64,000 nucleotides of DNA from Promicromonospora panici (GTDB taxonomy: Bacteria > Actinomycetota > Actinomycetes > Actinomycetales > Cellulomonadaceae), in the NCBI RefSeq assembly GCF_900608595.1, contig NZ_UWYY01000001.1:310001-374000 (forward strand), read 5' to 3'. Below the pieces are notes generated by a model, which was not told where the DNA came from, did not search any database, and saw nothing but the letters and a program-made list of their open reading frames with translations. Shown in pieces: positions 37,402 to 45,001 of this stretch. Position 1 is the first letter of the stretch; the number at the start of each line of letters is the position of its first letter. Made by a program: the position numbers and the translations under genes.

Positions 37402-38298
37402 TCAGGACGCCCGCACGAGGGAGACCGACTCGGACCAGGTCTCCTGGCGCAGGAGCTCCAGCAGGGCAGTCTCCGCGGGGCCGGCGTCGCGCCGGAGCAC
37501 GGCGACGACGGGCTGGGACACGGCGGGGAACACGGGGCGGGCCAGGTGCTCGTAGCCGTCGGGCACCGCAGAGGCCGGGACGAGCGTGACCCCCAGCCCG
37601 TGGGCGGCCCAGCGCACCGCGGTCGCCGTCTGGGACACGCGGGCGGCGGTCGTCTGAGGCAGGTCGTTGTCCCGCAGCACCTCCCGCAGGACGCCGTCGA
37701 GGGCGCTGTCCCGGTCGAACCGGACCCACGGCTCGCCCGCCAGGCCGCGCAGGTCCACCCGTTCCGCCGCGAGTTGCGGGTGCCCGGCGCCCAGCACCAC
37801 GACGAACTCCTCGTCGCCGAGGTGGTGGGCGTCGTCGGGCGTCTGTGTGCACTGCGCCATCAGCGCGAGGTCGAGCACGCCCCGGCGGCCCAGCCGCTCC
37901 AGCTCCGCGGAGCTCGGCTCCTCGAAGACGGTGACCTCCAGCCGCGGAAATCGGCGGCGCAGGGTGCCCAGCGCGCTCGGCAGCTGTCGAGCGCCGAAGC
38001 CCAGCTGGGCCGAGACGACCAGTTCGCCTGCCAGCTCGTCGGCTCCCGCTCGGGCCGCCGCCCGCGCCCGACGGGACGCGTTCACAGCTACCTCGGCCTC
38101 CCGCAGGAATGCCCGGCCGACCACGGTGGGCACCAGCCCGGTGGGCGTGCGGGCGAACAGCTGCACGCCGAGCTCCCGCTCCAGGCCGCGGATCTGCTGG
38201 GACATCGACGGCTGAGCGACATGCAGCAGCTCCGCCGCCGCGGTCACCGAGCCCTCCTCGGCAACTGCCAGGGCGTACTCGTACTGACGAAGGCTCAT
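37402..38298 (-). CDS. LysR-family transcriptional regulator
   Basis: 298 residues. The N-terminal winged helix-turn-helix (MSLRQYEYALAVAEEGSVTAAAELLHVAQPSMSQQIRGLE) is canonical, followed by the periplasmic-binding-like effector domain from about residue 90. It is not divergent from a neighbour as many LysR genes are: the SDR/MDR pair converges on it, and the methyltransferase gene upstream is on the same strand. Confidence 0.92.
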   Translation of the reverse strand: MSLRQYEYALAVAEEGSVTAAAELLHVAQPSMSQQIRGLERELGVQLFARTPTGLVPTVVGRAFLREAEVAVNASRRARAAARAGADELAGELVVSAQLGFGARQLPSALGTLRRRFPRLEVTVFEEPSSAELERLGRRGVLDLALMAQCTQTPDDAHHLGDEEFVVVLGAGHPQLAAERVDLRGLAGEPWVRFDRDSALDGVLREVLRDNDLPQTTAARVSQTATAVRWAAHGLGVTLVPASAVPDGYEHLARPVFPAVSQPVVAVLRRDAGPAETALLELLRQETWSESVSLVRAS

Positions 38299-38376
38299 GG
38301 TTCGTGTCTCCTCGGGGGCTGGTCCGGCCCGTCGTCACGTTGTGCTGCAAGGGCTACAACCCGCGAGGCGGCGCAC

Positions 38377-39075
38377 TTACTCCGTGCGACGCCCACGACC
38401 GCCCGGGCGGGTCCACTCCAGCGTGTAGCGGAAGAACAGCCGACGGCGGACCCGCGCGCCCGGCAGCACGTCGCGCGCGACCCGGGAGAGCTCCGCGAAG
38501 GTCTCGACGGCGTCGCGGACCGGCATTGGTGGGCCGCCGTCGTCCACAGGCTTCGTGACCGGCCGTGGATGCTTGACCATCCCGACCAGCGGGTTGAGCA
38601 GGGCCGATGCAAGATCCCAGCTGAAGTCGGTCACCGTGTCGGGCCGCGCCAGGCCGACGACGAGCAGCCGGCCGCCGGGCTCCAGCAGCTCGGACGTGTG
38701 CCGTAGGGCGGCCTCCAGCGGCATGTGGTGCAGGACCGCGATCATGGTGATGGTGTCGAACGTGCCGTCGACCTCCTCGAACCGGATGTGGCGCACGCTC
38801 ACCACCGGGTCACCGGCGAAGCGCTCGGTCGAGACGGCGGCCATGGCCGAGTCGGCGTCGATGCCCAGCACCTCGTCGAAGCGTCCCCGCAGCCGGCCCA
38901 GCAGGAGACCGGCGCCGCAGCCGACGTCGAGCGCCCGCCGCCGTCGAACCGGGAGCCGCCGCAGGATCCAGCCGTGGAAGTGGTCGTTGTGGCTCCACGG
39001 GTGCCGGTCGTTGATCCGGCGGAGCCAGCGGCCGCCCGCGCGGACCAGCGGGTTGGGCACGGTCCGGATGTCCAT
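38377..39075 (-). CDS. Class I SAM-dependent methyltransferase
   Basis: 232 residues. SAM-binding motif I is ALDVGCGAGLLLGRL near residue 48, GIDADSAM follows as motif II, and LLEPGGRLLVVGL is motif IV. The sequence near HHMPLEAAL resembles small-molecule methyltransferases of the Methyltransf_11 type. The acceptor is unknown. It starts 174 bases from nirB on the opposite strand, so the two share a promoter region. Confidence 0.88.
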   Translation of the reverse strand: MDIRTVPNPLVRAGGRWLRRINDRHPWSHNDHFHGWILRRLPVRRRRALDVGCGAGLLLGRLRGRFDEVLGIDADSAMAAVSTERFAGDPVVSVRHIRFEEVDGTFDTITMIAVLHHMPLEAALRHTSELLEPGGRLLVVGLARPDTVTDFSWDLASALLNPLVGMVKHPRPVTKPVDDGGPPMPVRDAVETFAELSRVARDVLPGARVRRRLFFRYTLEWTRPGGRGRRTE

Positions 39076-39249
39076 GCGGCCACCGTAGCGGCGTCGACCA
39101 CGCCCGGACCCGAGCCGCCTCGATCGCCAGACCTGAAGCCCTCACCGGGGACACACTCACTCGGCGGTGATCGAGCCTGTGAGGAAGAGTTTCGGCCCGG
39201 GTAACGACAGCCGCACCAACGCGAAAAACCAGCCGCCTACGGTCAAGAC

Positions 39250-41844
39250 ATGGTCAACTCCGGCGATTCTCAGCACCTTGTCGTGATCGGCGGCGGCATG
39301 GTCGCGCAGCGGCTCGTCGAGGCGCTCCGCGCCCGGGACGACGCCGGCCGCTACCGCGTCACCGTCTTCGCGGAAGAGCCCCGCGCGCCCTACGACCGCG
39401 TGGGCCTGACCCGCTGGTTCGACGAGGGTCCCGAGGGCATCGCCCTGGGCGATCCGGCCCTGTGGGCCGACCCGCTCGTCACCCTGCACACCGACCGCAA
39501 GATCGAGTCGATCGACCGCGAGGCCAAGACGGTCACCGACCGGCTCGGCCACGTGCACCTCTACGACGAGCTCGTGCTCGCCACGGGCTCCAACGCCGCG
39601 ATGCCGCCCATCCCGGGCAACGACCTGCCGGGCGTCTTCGTGTACCGCACCATCGACGACGTCGCGGCTCTGCGCGGCTGGGTCGAGGAGAAGCGCCGGA
39701 GCTACCCCGAGGGCAAGCCCGTGCGTGGCGCCGTGATCGGTGGCGGTCTGCTCGGTCTGGAGGCCGCCGGCGCGCTCACGGCGCTGGACGCGCAGGCCAC
39801 CGTGATCGAGTTCGGCACGCACCTCATGGGTGTTCAGGTCGACCTCGGCGGCGGGCAGGCGCTGAAGCGCCTCATCAACGGCAAGGGCATCGGCGTCCGC
39901 GCGGAGACCGCGACCAGCCAGATGAAGCCGCACCGCCGCACCGGCCACGTGGGCCGGCTCGACTTCGCCGACGGCGGGCGGCTCGACGTCGACGTCGTCG
40001 TCGTGGCCACCGGCGTACGTCCCCGTGACGAGCTGGCCCGCGCGGCCGGCCTGCCGGTCGGCGAGCGCGGCGGCGCCGTCGTCGACCTGTCGTGCCGTAC
40101 CGAGGACCCGCACATCTGGGCCGTCGGCGAGGTGGCCTGCATCGAGGGACGCTGCATCGGCCTGGTCGCGCCCGGCAACACGATGGCCGAGGTGGTCGTG
40201 GACCGGCTGCTCGGCGGCCTCGCCGAGTTCCCCGGCGCGGACACCGCGACCAAGCTCAAGCTCTCCGGCGTCGATGTCGCGTCGTTCGGCGACGCGCACG
40301 CCCGCACCGAGGACGCCGTCGAGGTGGTCTGGGCCGACCCGGTCGCCGGCGTCTACAAGAAGCTCGTCCTGTCCGACGACGCCCGCACCCTCCTGGGCGG
40401 CGTCTTCGTGGGTGACGCCGGACCGTACGCCAGCTTGCGCCCGATGCTCGGCGCCGAGCTGCCGGGTGACGACCCGAGCGCCTTCCTGCTGCCCGAGGGC
40501 GGCGGCGGTGCCCCGGGCCTCGAGCTGCCCGACGACGCCAACGTCTGTTCCTGCAACAGCGTCTCCGCGGGCACGATCCGGGGCGCCGTCACCGAGCACA
40601 ACTGCACCGACGTCCCCGGCGTGAAGGCCTGCACGCGAGCCGGCACCACCTGCGGCGCCTGCCTGCCGCTGGTGAAGAAGCTGGTCGACACCGAGCTGGA
40701 GCGCGCCGGCATCGAGGTCAGCACCGCGTTGTGCGAGCACTTCGAGATGTCCCGCGCCCAGCTGTTCGACGCCGTCCGGGTCGCCGACCTGCACTCGTTC
40801 AGCGACATCGTGGCCCGGTTCGGGCAGCCGGACAGCCGCGGCTGCGACATCTGCAAGCCCGTCGTCGCGTCGATCCTGGCGAGCCTGGGCAACGGCCACA
40901 TCCTGTCGGGCGAGCAGTCCACGCTGCAGGACACCAACGACCACATGCTGGCCAATCTGCAGAAGGACGGCACCTACTCGGTGGTGCCCCGGATGCCCGG
41001 CGGTGAGGTGACCCCCGAGGGCCTCATCACGGTGGGCCAGGTCGCCAAGGACTTCGGGCTGTACACGAAGATCACGGGCGGCCAGCGCATCGACATGTTC
41101 GGCGCCCGGGTGGAGCAGCTGCCGGACATCTGGCGCCGCCTGGTCGACGCCGGCTTCGAGTCCGGCCACGCGTACGGCAAGTCGCTGCGCACCGTGAAGT
41201 CGTGCGTCGGGTCCACGTGGTGCCGCTACGGCGTCCAGGACTCCGTGGGCATGGCCGTCGAGCTGGAGCTGCGCTACCGCGGCCTGCGCTCGCCGCACAA
41301 GCTCAAGATGGGCGTCTCCGGCTGCGCCCGGGAATGCGCGGAGGCGCGCGGCAAGGACGTGGGCGTCATCGCCACGGACAAGGGCTGGAACATCTACGTG
41401 GGCGGCAACGGCGGTCAGACGCCGCGGCACGCGAAGCTGCTCGCCGAGGACCTGACCTCGGAGGAACTGCTGCGCACGATCGACCGCTTCCTCATGTACT
41501 ACGTCCGCACGGCCGACCGGCTGCAGCGCACGGCGCCGTGGATCGAGGAGGTCGACGGCGGCCTGGAGGGCGTGCGCGAGGTGATCATGGAGGACTCGCT
41601 CGGCATCTGCGCCGACCTGGACGCCGCTATGGCCCGCCACGTCGAGAACTACGAGGACGAGTGGAAGGCCGTGCTCGAGGACCCGGAGAAGCTGCGTCGG
41701 TTCTCGTCGTTCGTCAACGCCCCCAAGGACGCCGACCCGTCGCTCGCCTACGTCGAGGAGCGCGGCCAGCGCCGCCCCGCGACGGAGCAGGAGCGCGCGT
41801 CCGGCGTCGTCATCGCGGGCCCGAAGCTGGAGGTACGAGCATGA
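39250..41844 (+). CDS. nirB: Nitrite reductase (NADH) large subunit
   Basis: 864-residue siroheme/[4Fe-4S] enzyme reducing nitrite to ammonium. It begins with FAD-binding VVIGGGMVAQRL and a second Rossmann motif AVIGGGLLGLEAAGAL. The BFD-type domain near residues 435-480 has CSCNSVSAGTI and TTCGACLP. The catalytic part has CVGSTWC and SGCAREC, the four cysteines binding the cluster that bridges to siroheme. A TACGGT hexamer ends six bases before ATG 39250, so the message may be leaderless. The end overlaps nirD by four bases. Confidence 0.96.
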   Translation: MVNSGDSQHLVVIGGGMVAQRLVEALRARDDAGRYRVTVFAEEPRAPYDRVGLTRWFDEGPEGIALGDPALWADPLVTLHTDRKIESIDREAKTVTDRLGHVHLYDELVLATGSNAAMPPIPGNDLPGVFVYRTIDDVAALRGWVEEKRRSYPEGKPVRGAVIGGGLLGLEAAGALTALDAQATVIEFGTHLMGVQVDLGGGQALKRLINGKGIGVRAETATSQMKPHRRTGHVGRLDFADGGRLDVDVVVVATGVRPRDELARAAGLPVGERGGAVVDLSCRTEDPHIWAVGEVACIEGRCIGLVAPGNTMAEVVVDRLLGGLAEFPGADTATKLKLSGVDVASFGDAHARTEDAVEVVWADPVAGVYKKLVLSDDARTLLGGVFVGDAGPYASLRPMLGAELPGDDPSAFLLPEGGGGAPGLELPDDANVCSCNSVSAGTIRGAVTEHNCTDVPGVKACTRAGTTCGACLPLVKKLVDTELERAGIEVSTALCEHFEMSRAQLFDAVRVADLHSFSDIVARFGQPDSRGCDICKPVVASILASLGNGHILSGEQSTLQDTNDHMLANLQKDGTYSVVPRMPGGEVTPEGLITVGQVAKDFGLYTKITGGQRIDMFGARVEQLPDIWRRLVDAGFESGHAYGKSLRTVKSCVGSTWCRYGVQDSVGMAVELELRYRGLRSPHKLKMGVSGCARECAEARGKDVGVIATDKGWNIYVGGNGGQTPRHAKLLAEDLTSEELLRTIDRFLMYYVRTADRLQRTAPWIEEVDGGLEGVREVIMEDSLGICADLDAAMARHVENYEDEWKAVLEDPEKLRRFSSFVNAPKDADPSLAYVEERGQRRPATEQERASGVVIAGPKLEVRA

Positions 41845-42284
41845 GCTCCGACGACATGTCAGAAGCGCAGGTGGCCGGTACGACCCTGGTGTCCGACGCC
41901 CCGGTCCGCTGGGAGCGGGTATGCCTGCTCAGCGACCTCTTCCCCGAGCGGGGTGCGGCGGCGCTGTTCGGCGACGTCCAGGTGGCGCTCTTCCGGCTGC
42001 CCGACGCCTCGACCGCCCCTGGACAGGGAGCCGACGGCGCCCAGGTGTACGCCGTCCAGAACCTCGACCCGTTCTCCGGGGCGCACGTCATGTCGCGGGG
42101 CATCGTCGGTACCCGGGGCGGCGTGCCCACGGTGGCGGCCCCGGTCTACAAGCAGGTGTTCTCCCTGATCACCGGCGAATGCCTGGTCGCGGCGGACAAG
42201 ACCCCCAAGGGAGACCTGCCGCCGAACCTGACGACCTACCCGGTCGAGATCCGAGACGGCGTGGTCCACGTAGGTCTGCCATGA
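41841..42284 (+). CDS. nirD: Nitrite reductase (NADH) small subunit
   Basis: 147-residue Rieske-like partner of NirB; NirD proteins have the Rieske fold, usually without cluster ligands, and that seems so here. Core similarity starts at VRWERVCLLSDLFPERGAAAL (from residue 22). The first 20 residues are extra: MSSDD followed by MSEAQVAGTTLVSDA, a diverged version of the peptide made by the palindromic element found in nasA and cobA. ATG 41841 overlaps the nirB stop; ATG 41856 is an alternative. The stop overlaps the next ATG. Confidence 0.92.
   Translation: MSSDDMSEAQVAGTTLVSDAPVRWERVCLLSDLFPERGAAALFGDVQVALFRLPDASTAPGQGADGAQVYAVQNLDPFSGAHVMSRGIVGTRGGVPTVAAPVYKQVFSLITGECLVAADKTPKGDLPPNLTTYPVEIRDGVVHVGLP
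41856..41899 (+). repeat. Degenerate copy of the 44-base element at the 5' end of nirD (copy 2)
   Basis: 31 of 44 positions equal the cobA copy when aligned without gaps, and it is read in the same phase (MSEAQVAGTTLVSDA against VSDPQVTGVTRTSDT). Self-complementarity has largely decayed (about 10 of 20 arm positions). It is a weaker call than the other three. Confidence 0.5.
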
Positions 42285-43168
42285 CCACCCCCGCTGAGTG
42301 CGGGATCTTCGCCCCTTCAGATGGCTCTGAAGGGGCGAAGAGCCAGCACTCGACGAGGGGGCGGGTGACGCTTGTCGGGGGTGGGCCCGGGGCTGTCGAT
42401 CTGCTGACTTTGCGGGCCTGGCGGGCGTTGCAGTCGGCCGACGTCGTGGTTGCGGATCGGCTGGGGCCCGTCGAGATCCTCGCCGAGCTCCCGCCGCACG
42501 TCCGCGTGATCGACGTCGGCAAGGAGCCCGGCCGCCATCCCGTCCCGCAGGAACGCATCAACGAGCTGCTCGTGGAGCACGCCCTGGCGGGCTCTCACGT
42601 CGTGCGGCTCAAGGGAGGTGACCCGTTCGTGCTCGGTCGGGGCGGCGAGGAGGTCGTCGCGTGCGTGACGGCCGGGGTGCCGGTCGAGGTCGTGCCCGGG
42701 ATCACGTCAGCCGTCGCCGTGCCCGGCCTGGCCGGGATCCCGCTCACCCACCGCGGGGTCACCACGGGGTTCCACGTCGTCTCGGGCCACTGCGCCCCGG
42801 GCGTGTCAGACCCGCAGGTCACCGGGGTGACCCGGACGTCTGACACATCGGGGCCACTGGATGCAGCCGCACTCTCCTGCGTGCGGGACGGCGCGGCTAC
42901 TCTTGTAGTACTGATGGGGGTGCGGTCCCTCGGAGCGATCGTGGCGCAGTCCCTGGCCGCAGGCGCCGACCCCGCAACTCCCGTGGCGATAGTGGAGAAC
43001 GGTTCCACGCCGGAGCAGCGCGTCACACGGGCGCGTCTCGAAGAGGCGGCCGACGTGGCAGCGGCCCGTGGTGTGCGGTCGCCCGCGGTCGTCGTCATCG
43101 GCCGCGTAGCAGCGGAAGGACTCCTGGAGGGATCACGTGAGCGACGTCTGGCAGGTGCCGGTGTCTGA
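42281..43168 (+). CDS. cobA: Uroporphyrinogen-III C-methyltransferase (SUMT)
   Basis: 295 residues; methylates uroporphyrinogen III twice to precorrin-2 for siroheme, the cofactor of NirB. Family motifs are VTLVGGGPGAVDLLTLRAWRAL, VVRLKGGDPFVLGRGGEE, VVPGITSAVAVPGLAGIPLTHR and ENGSTPEQR. Two palindromic stretches lie in the frame: one encodes the N-terminal ECGIFAPSDGSEGAKSQHS, the other residues 175-189 in the loop after FHVVSGH. ATG 42281 overlaps the nirD stop; GTG 42364, with GAGGGGGCGG before it, would give a protein that starts at the family core, leaving the first palindrome untranslated. Confidence 0.93.
   Translation: MTTPAECGIFAPSDGSEGAKSQHSTRGRVTLVGGGPGAVDLLTLRAWRALQSADVVVADRLGPVEILAELPPHVRVIDVGKEPGRHPVPQERINELLVEHALAGSHVVRLKGGDPFVLGRGGEEVVACVTAGVPVEVVPGITSAVAVPGLAGIPLTHRGVTTGFHVVSGHCAPGVSDPQVTGVTRTSDTSGPLDAAALSCVRDGAATLVVLMGVRSLGAIVAQSLAAGADPATPVAIVENGSTPEQRVTRARLEEAADVAAARGVRSPAVVVIGRVAAEGLLEGSRERRLAGAGV
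42296..42351 (+). repeat. 56-base palindrome at the 5' end of cobA
   Basis: Arms of 26 bases with two mismatches around TGGC; the inner part TCTTCGCCCCTTCAGA pairs perfectly with its complement. It differs in sequence from the 44-base element. It is either an in-frame coding palindrome or, if cobA starts at GTG 42364, an intercistronic hairpin in the nirBD-cobA mRNA. Confidence 0.75.
42803..42846 (+). repeat. 44-base palindromic element inside cobA (copy 3)
   Basis: Arms of 20 bases around CGGG; the left arm is GTGTCAGACCCGCAGGTCAC. It begins at codon 175 and encodes VSDPQVTGVTRTSD in a loop where other SUMT proteins run directly from the GH motif to the next helix. Same phase and geometry as copies at 33198 and 54156. 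Confidence 0.85.
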
Positions 43169-44312
43169 TGTCGCAGCGCCTGCTCACGCCCAGGCGACCC
43201 GCCCGGCGCTGGGCCAGGTCATGGCCGGCGCGACGGTCCTCGTCACGGCGGAGCGGCGGGCGGGCGAGCTCGCCGCCGCCCTTGAACGCCGCGGCGCCAC
43301 CATCCGGCACGCCCCGGTGCTGAGCATGATCCCGCACGTCGACGACGAGACGCTCATCGCCGCGACGCGCGCCATCGTCACGGCCCCACCCGACGTCGTG
43401 GTGGTCACCACCGGGATCGGCTTCCGCGCCTGGATCGAGGCCGCCGACGCGCACGGCCTCGCGGGGCCGCTCCTGGACCTGCTGGCCAAGACCCGGATCG
43501 TCGCCCGAGGCCCCAAGGCTCGCGGCGCCATCCAGGCCGCCGGTCTGCAGGCCGACTGGGTGGCCGAGTCCGAGACGTCCGCCGAGGTGGCGGAAGTGCT
43601 GCTCAGCGAGGGTGTGCAGGGCATGCGCATCGCGATCCAGCACCACGGCGCCGGTGCCGACGGGCTGGACGAGGTGTTCGAGAAGGCCGGCGCGCAGGTC
43701 GCGAGCCTGGTGGTCTACCGCTGGGGCCCGGCGCCGGATCCGACGGCGGTGCGCGACTCGGCGCACGCCGTGGCGGACGGCGACATCGACGCCGTCGTCT
43801 TCACGTCCGCGCCCGGCGCCGAGGCCTGGATGCAGGCCGTCGAGGCGGAGGGCCTGATCGAGCGGGTACGCGCCCGGTTCGTCGACGGCGGGACGGTGGC
43901 GGCCGCCGTCGGGCCGGTGACGGCGAAGCCGCTGGAGAACCGGGGGATCGTGCCGCTGCAGCCCGAACGGGGCCGGCTCGGGGCGCTCGTCCGCGCGCTC
44001 GTGGGCCACTACGAGCACATCGACTCCGTCGCGCTCAACACTGTCGCCGGGGCGCTGGTGATCCGGTCGCGAGTGGCGGTGCTCGACGGGAAGGTGCTGC
44101 CCCTGTCGCCGACGGGCGTCGCAGTGCTGCGGCTGCTCGCGGCCGCCGAGGGCGACGTCGTGCCGCGCGAGGAGGTGCTCGCCGCGCTGCCGGGCGTCTC
44201 GCAGGACACGCACGCCGCGGAGGTCGCCATCGCGCGGCTGCGCGAGGCGGCGGGGCGACGCGACCTGATCCGCACGGTGGTGAAGCGGGGCTATCGCATC
44301 GAGCTGGCGTGA
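43137..44312 (+). CDS. hemD: Uroporphyrinogen-III synthase fused to a winged-helix DNA-binding domain
   Basis: 391 residues. Residues about 30-285 form the two-lobed uroporphyrinogen-III synthase (VLVTAERRAGELAAALERRGA, VVVTTGIGFRAW, VVYRWG, VVFTSAPGAEAW), which closes the tetrapyrrole ring. Residues about 300-391 are an OmpR/PhoB-type winged helix (LPLSPTGVAVLRLLAAAEGDVVPREEVLAAL, then HAAEVAIARLRE, RTVVKRGYRI). The double design occurs in other actinobacteria near nitrite reductase genes and may control them. GTG 43137 lies within the end of cobA, 32 bases of overlap, with GGAGGG before it. Confidence 0.9.
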   Translation: MSDVWQVPVSDVAAPAHAQATRPALGQVMAGATVLVTAERRAGELAAALERRGATIRHAPVLSMIPHVDDETLIAATRAIVTAPPDVVVVTTGIGFRAWIEAADAHGLAGPLLDLLAKTRIVARGPKARGAIQAAGLQADWVAESETSAEVAEVLLSEGVQGMRIAIQHHGAGADGLDEVFEKAGAQVASLVVYRWGPAPDPTAVRDSAHAVADGDIDAVVFTSAPGAEAWMQAVEAEGLIERVRARFVDGGTVAAAVGPVTAKPLENRGIVPLQPERGRLGALVRALVGHYEHIDSVALNTVAGALVIRSRVAVLDGKVLPLSPTGVAVLRLLAAAEGDVVPREEVLAALPGVSQDTHAAEVAIARLREAAGRRDLIRTVVKRGYRIELA

Positions 44313-44323
44313 GCCCGTGGGGA

Positions 44324-44821
44324 TCAGTCCGCCAGCTTGAACGCCAGCTCCGTGTCCCACGCCGCCATGTCGGGCTGCTCGGCCGGGTCCGTCAGATAGA
44401 ACTCGAACCGGCCCGCCCAGGCATCCCCGGCGTCGTTGTCGTGCCGGTCGAACGCGAGCCCCTCGGCGGCGGCCCACCTCAGGAGCTCGCTGGTCGCGTC
44501 GGCCAGCTCGTCGGGGTGCCCGCGGTGGACGGTCGTCACGTACCGCCCGGCCGGGATAGTGCTCATGGTGACGTCGCCCGCGGAGGCGAGCGTGACGTCG
44601 TCGGGCACGGGGAAGCCGACCTCGACGACGAGCTCCGCCGCCATGTCGATCACGTGGTAGCGGAAGAACGGCGGGCCGGCGGGGCGGGTGCCGCGCTCGG
44701 CGAGCCAGCCGGCGAGCTCGGGGATGCGGTCCGCGACCTTCGCGAACTCCGTCATCGTGATGGCCTCGGTGATGCCGACGGTGGGTGTTTCGGGGCGTGT
44801 CTCGACGCGGTAGTGGCTCAT
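44324..44821 (-). CDS. GyrI-like/effector-binding domain protein
   Basis: 165-residue small-molecule-binding protein of the SOUL/GyrI-like type, without DNA-binding domain. It starts MSHYRVETRPETPTVGI and contains FFRYHVIDMAAELVVEVGFPV and IPAGRYVTTVHRGHPDEL, the two characteristic repeats. It is convergent with the hemD-type gene, 11 bases away, and its start faces the first sigma module. Such proteins bind hydrophobic compounds or DNA gyrase; the ligand is unknown. Confidence 0.82.
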   Translation of the reverse strand: MSHYRVETRPETPTVGITEAITMTEFAKVADRIPELAGWLAERGTRPAGPPFFRYHVIDMAAELVVEVGFPVPDDVTLASAGDVTMSTIPAGRYVTTVHRGHPDELADATSELLRWAAAEGLAFDRHDNDAGDAWAGRFEFYLTDPAEQPDMAAWDTELAFKLAD

Positions 44822-44942
44822 GCCGGGGTGGACAGTCCGAGCCCGCGGAACTCATCGGATTCCGCCCGGTCCCAGGTACCAGGGCGGCCGGGTCCGACCG
44901 GAATGCGAGTAGGTTCCGGCAAACTTCTCTCGCCGCCGGAAG

Positions 44943-44967
44943 CATCGTTCTTCCCTCCCGGCCCGTC
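44943..44967 (+). promoter_or_regulatory. ECF-type promoter of sigma module 1
   Basis: CATCG (44943-44947), 16 bases, CGTC (44964-44967), 34 bases before ATG 45002. Same two boxes and same spacing as at the other six modules. Confidence 0.7.
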
Positions 44968-45001
44968 AGGGAGCATGAGCAGGGAGAGGAGGCGTCTTCA
45001 G

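Noticed and set aside
39157..41640. 827-codon minus-strand frame opposite nirB
   Set aside because: Same reason; nirB has all its cluster and cofactor motifs on the plus strand. The same holds for 31434-33764 opposite nasA.
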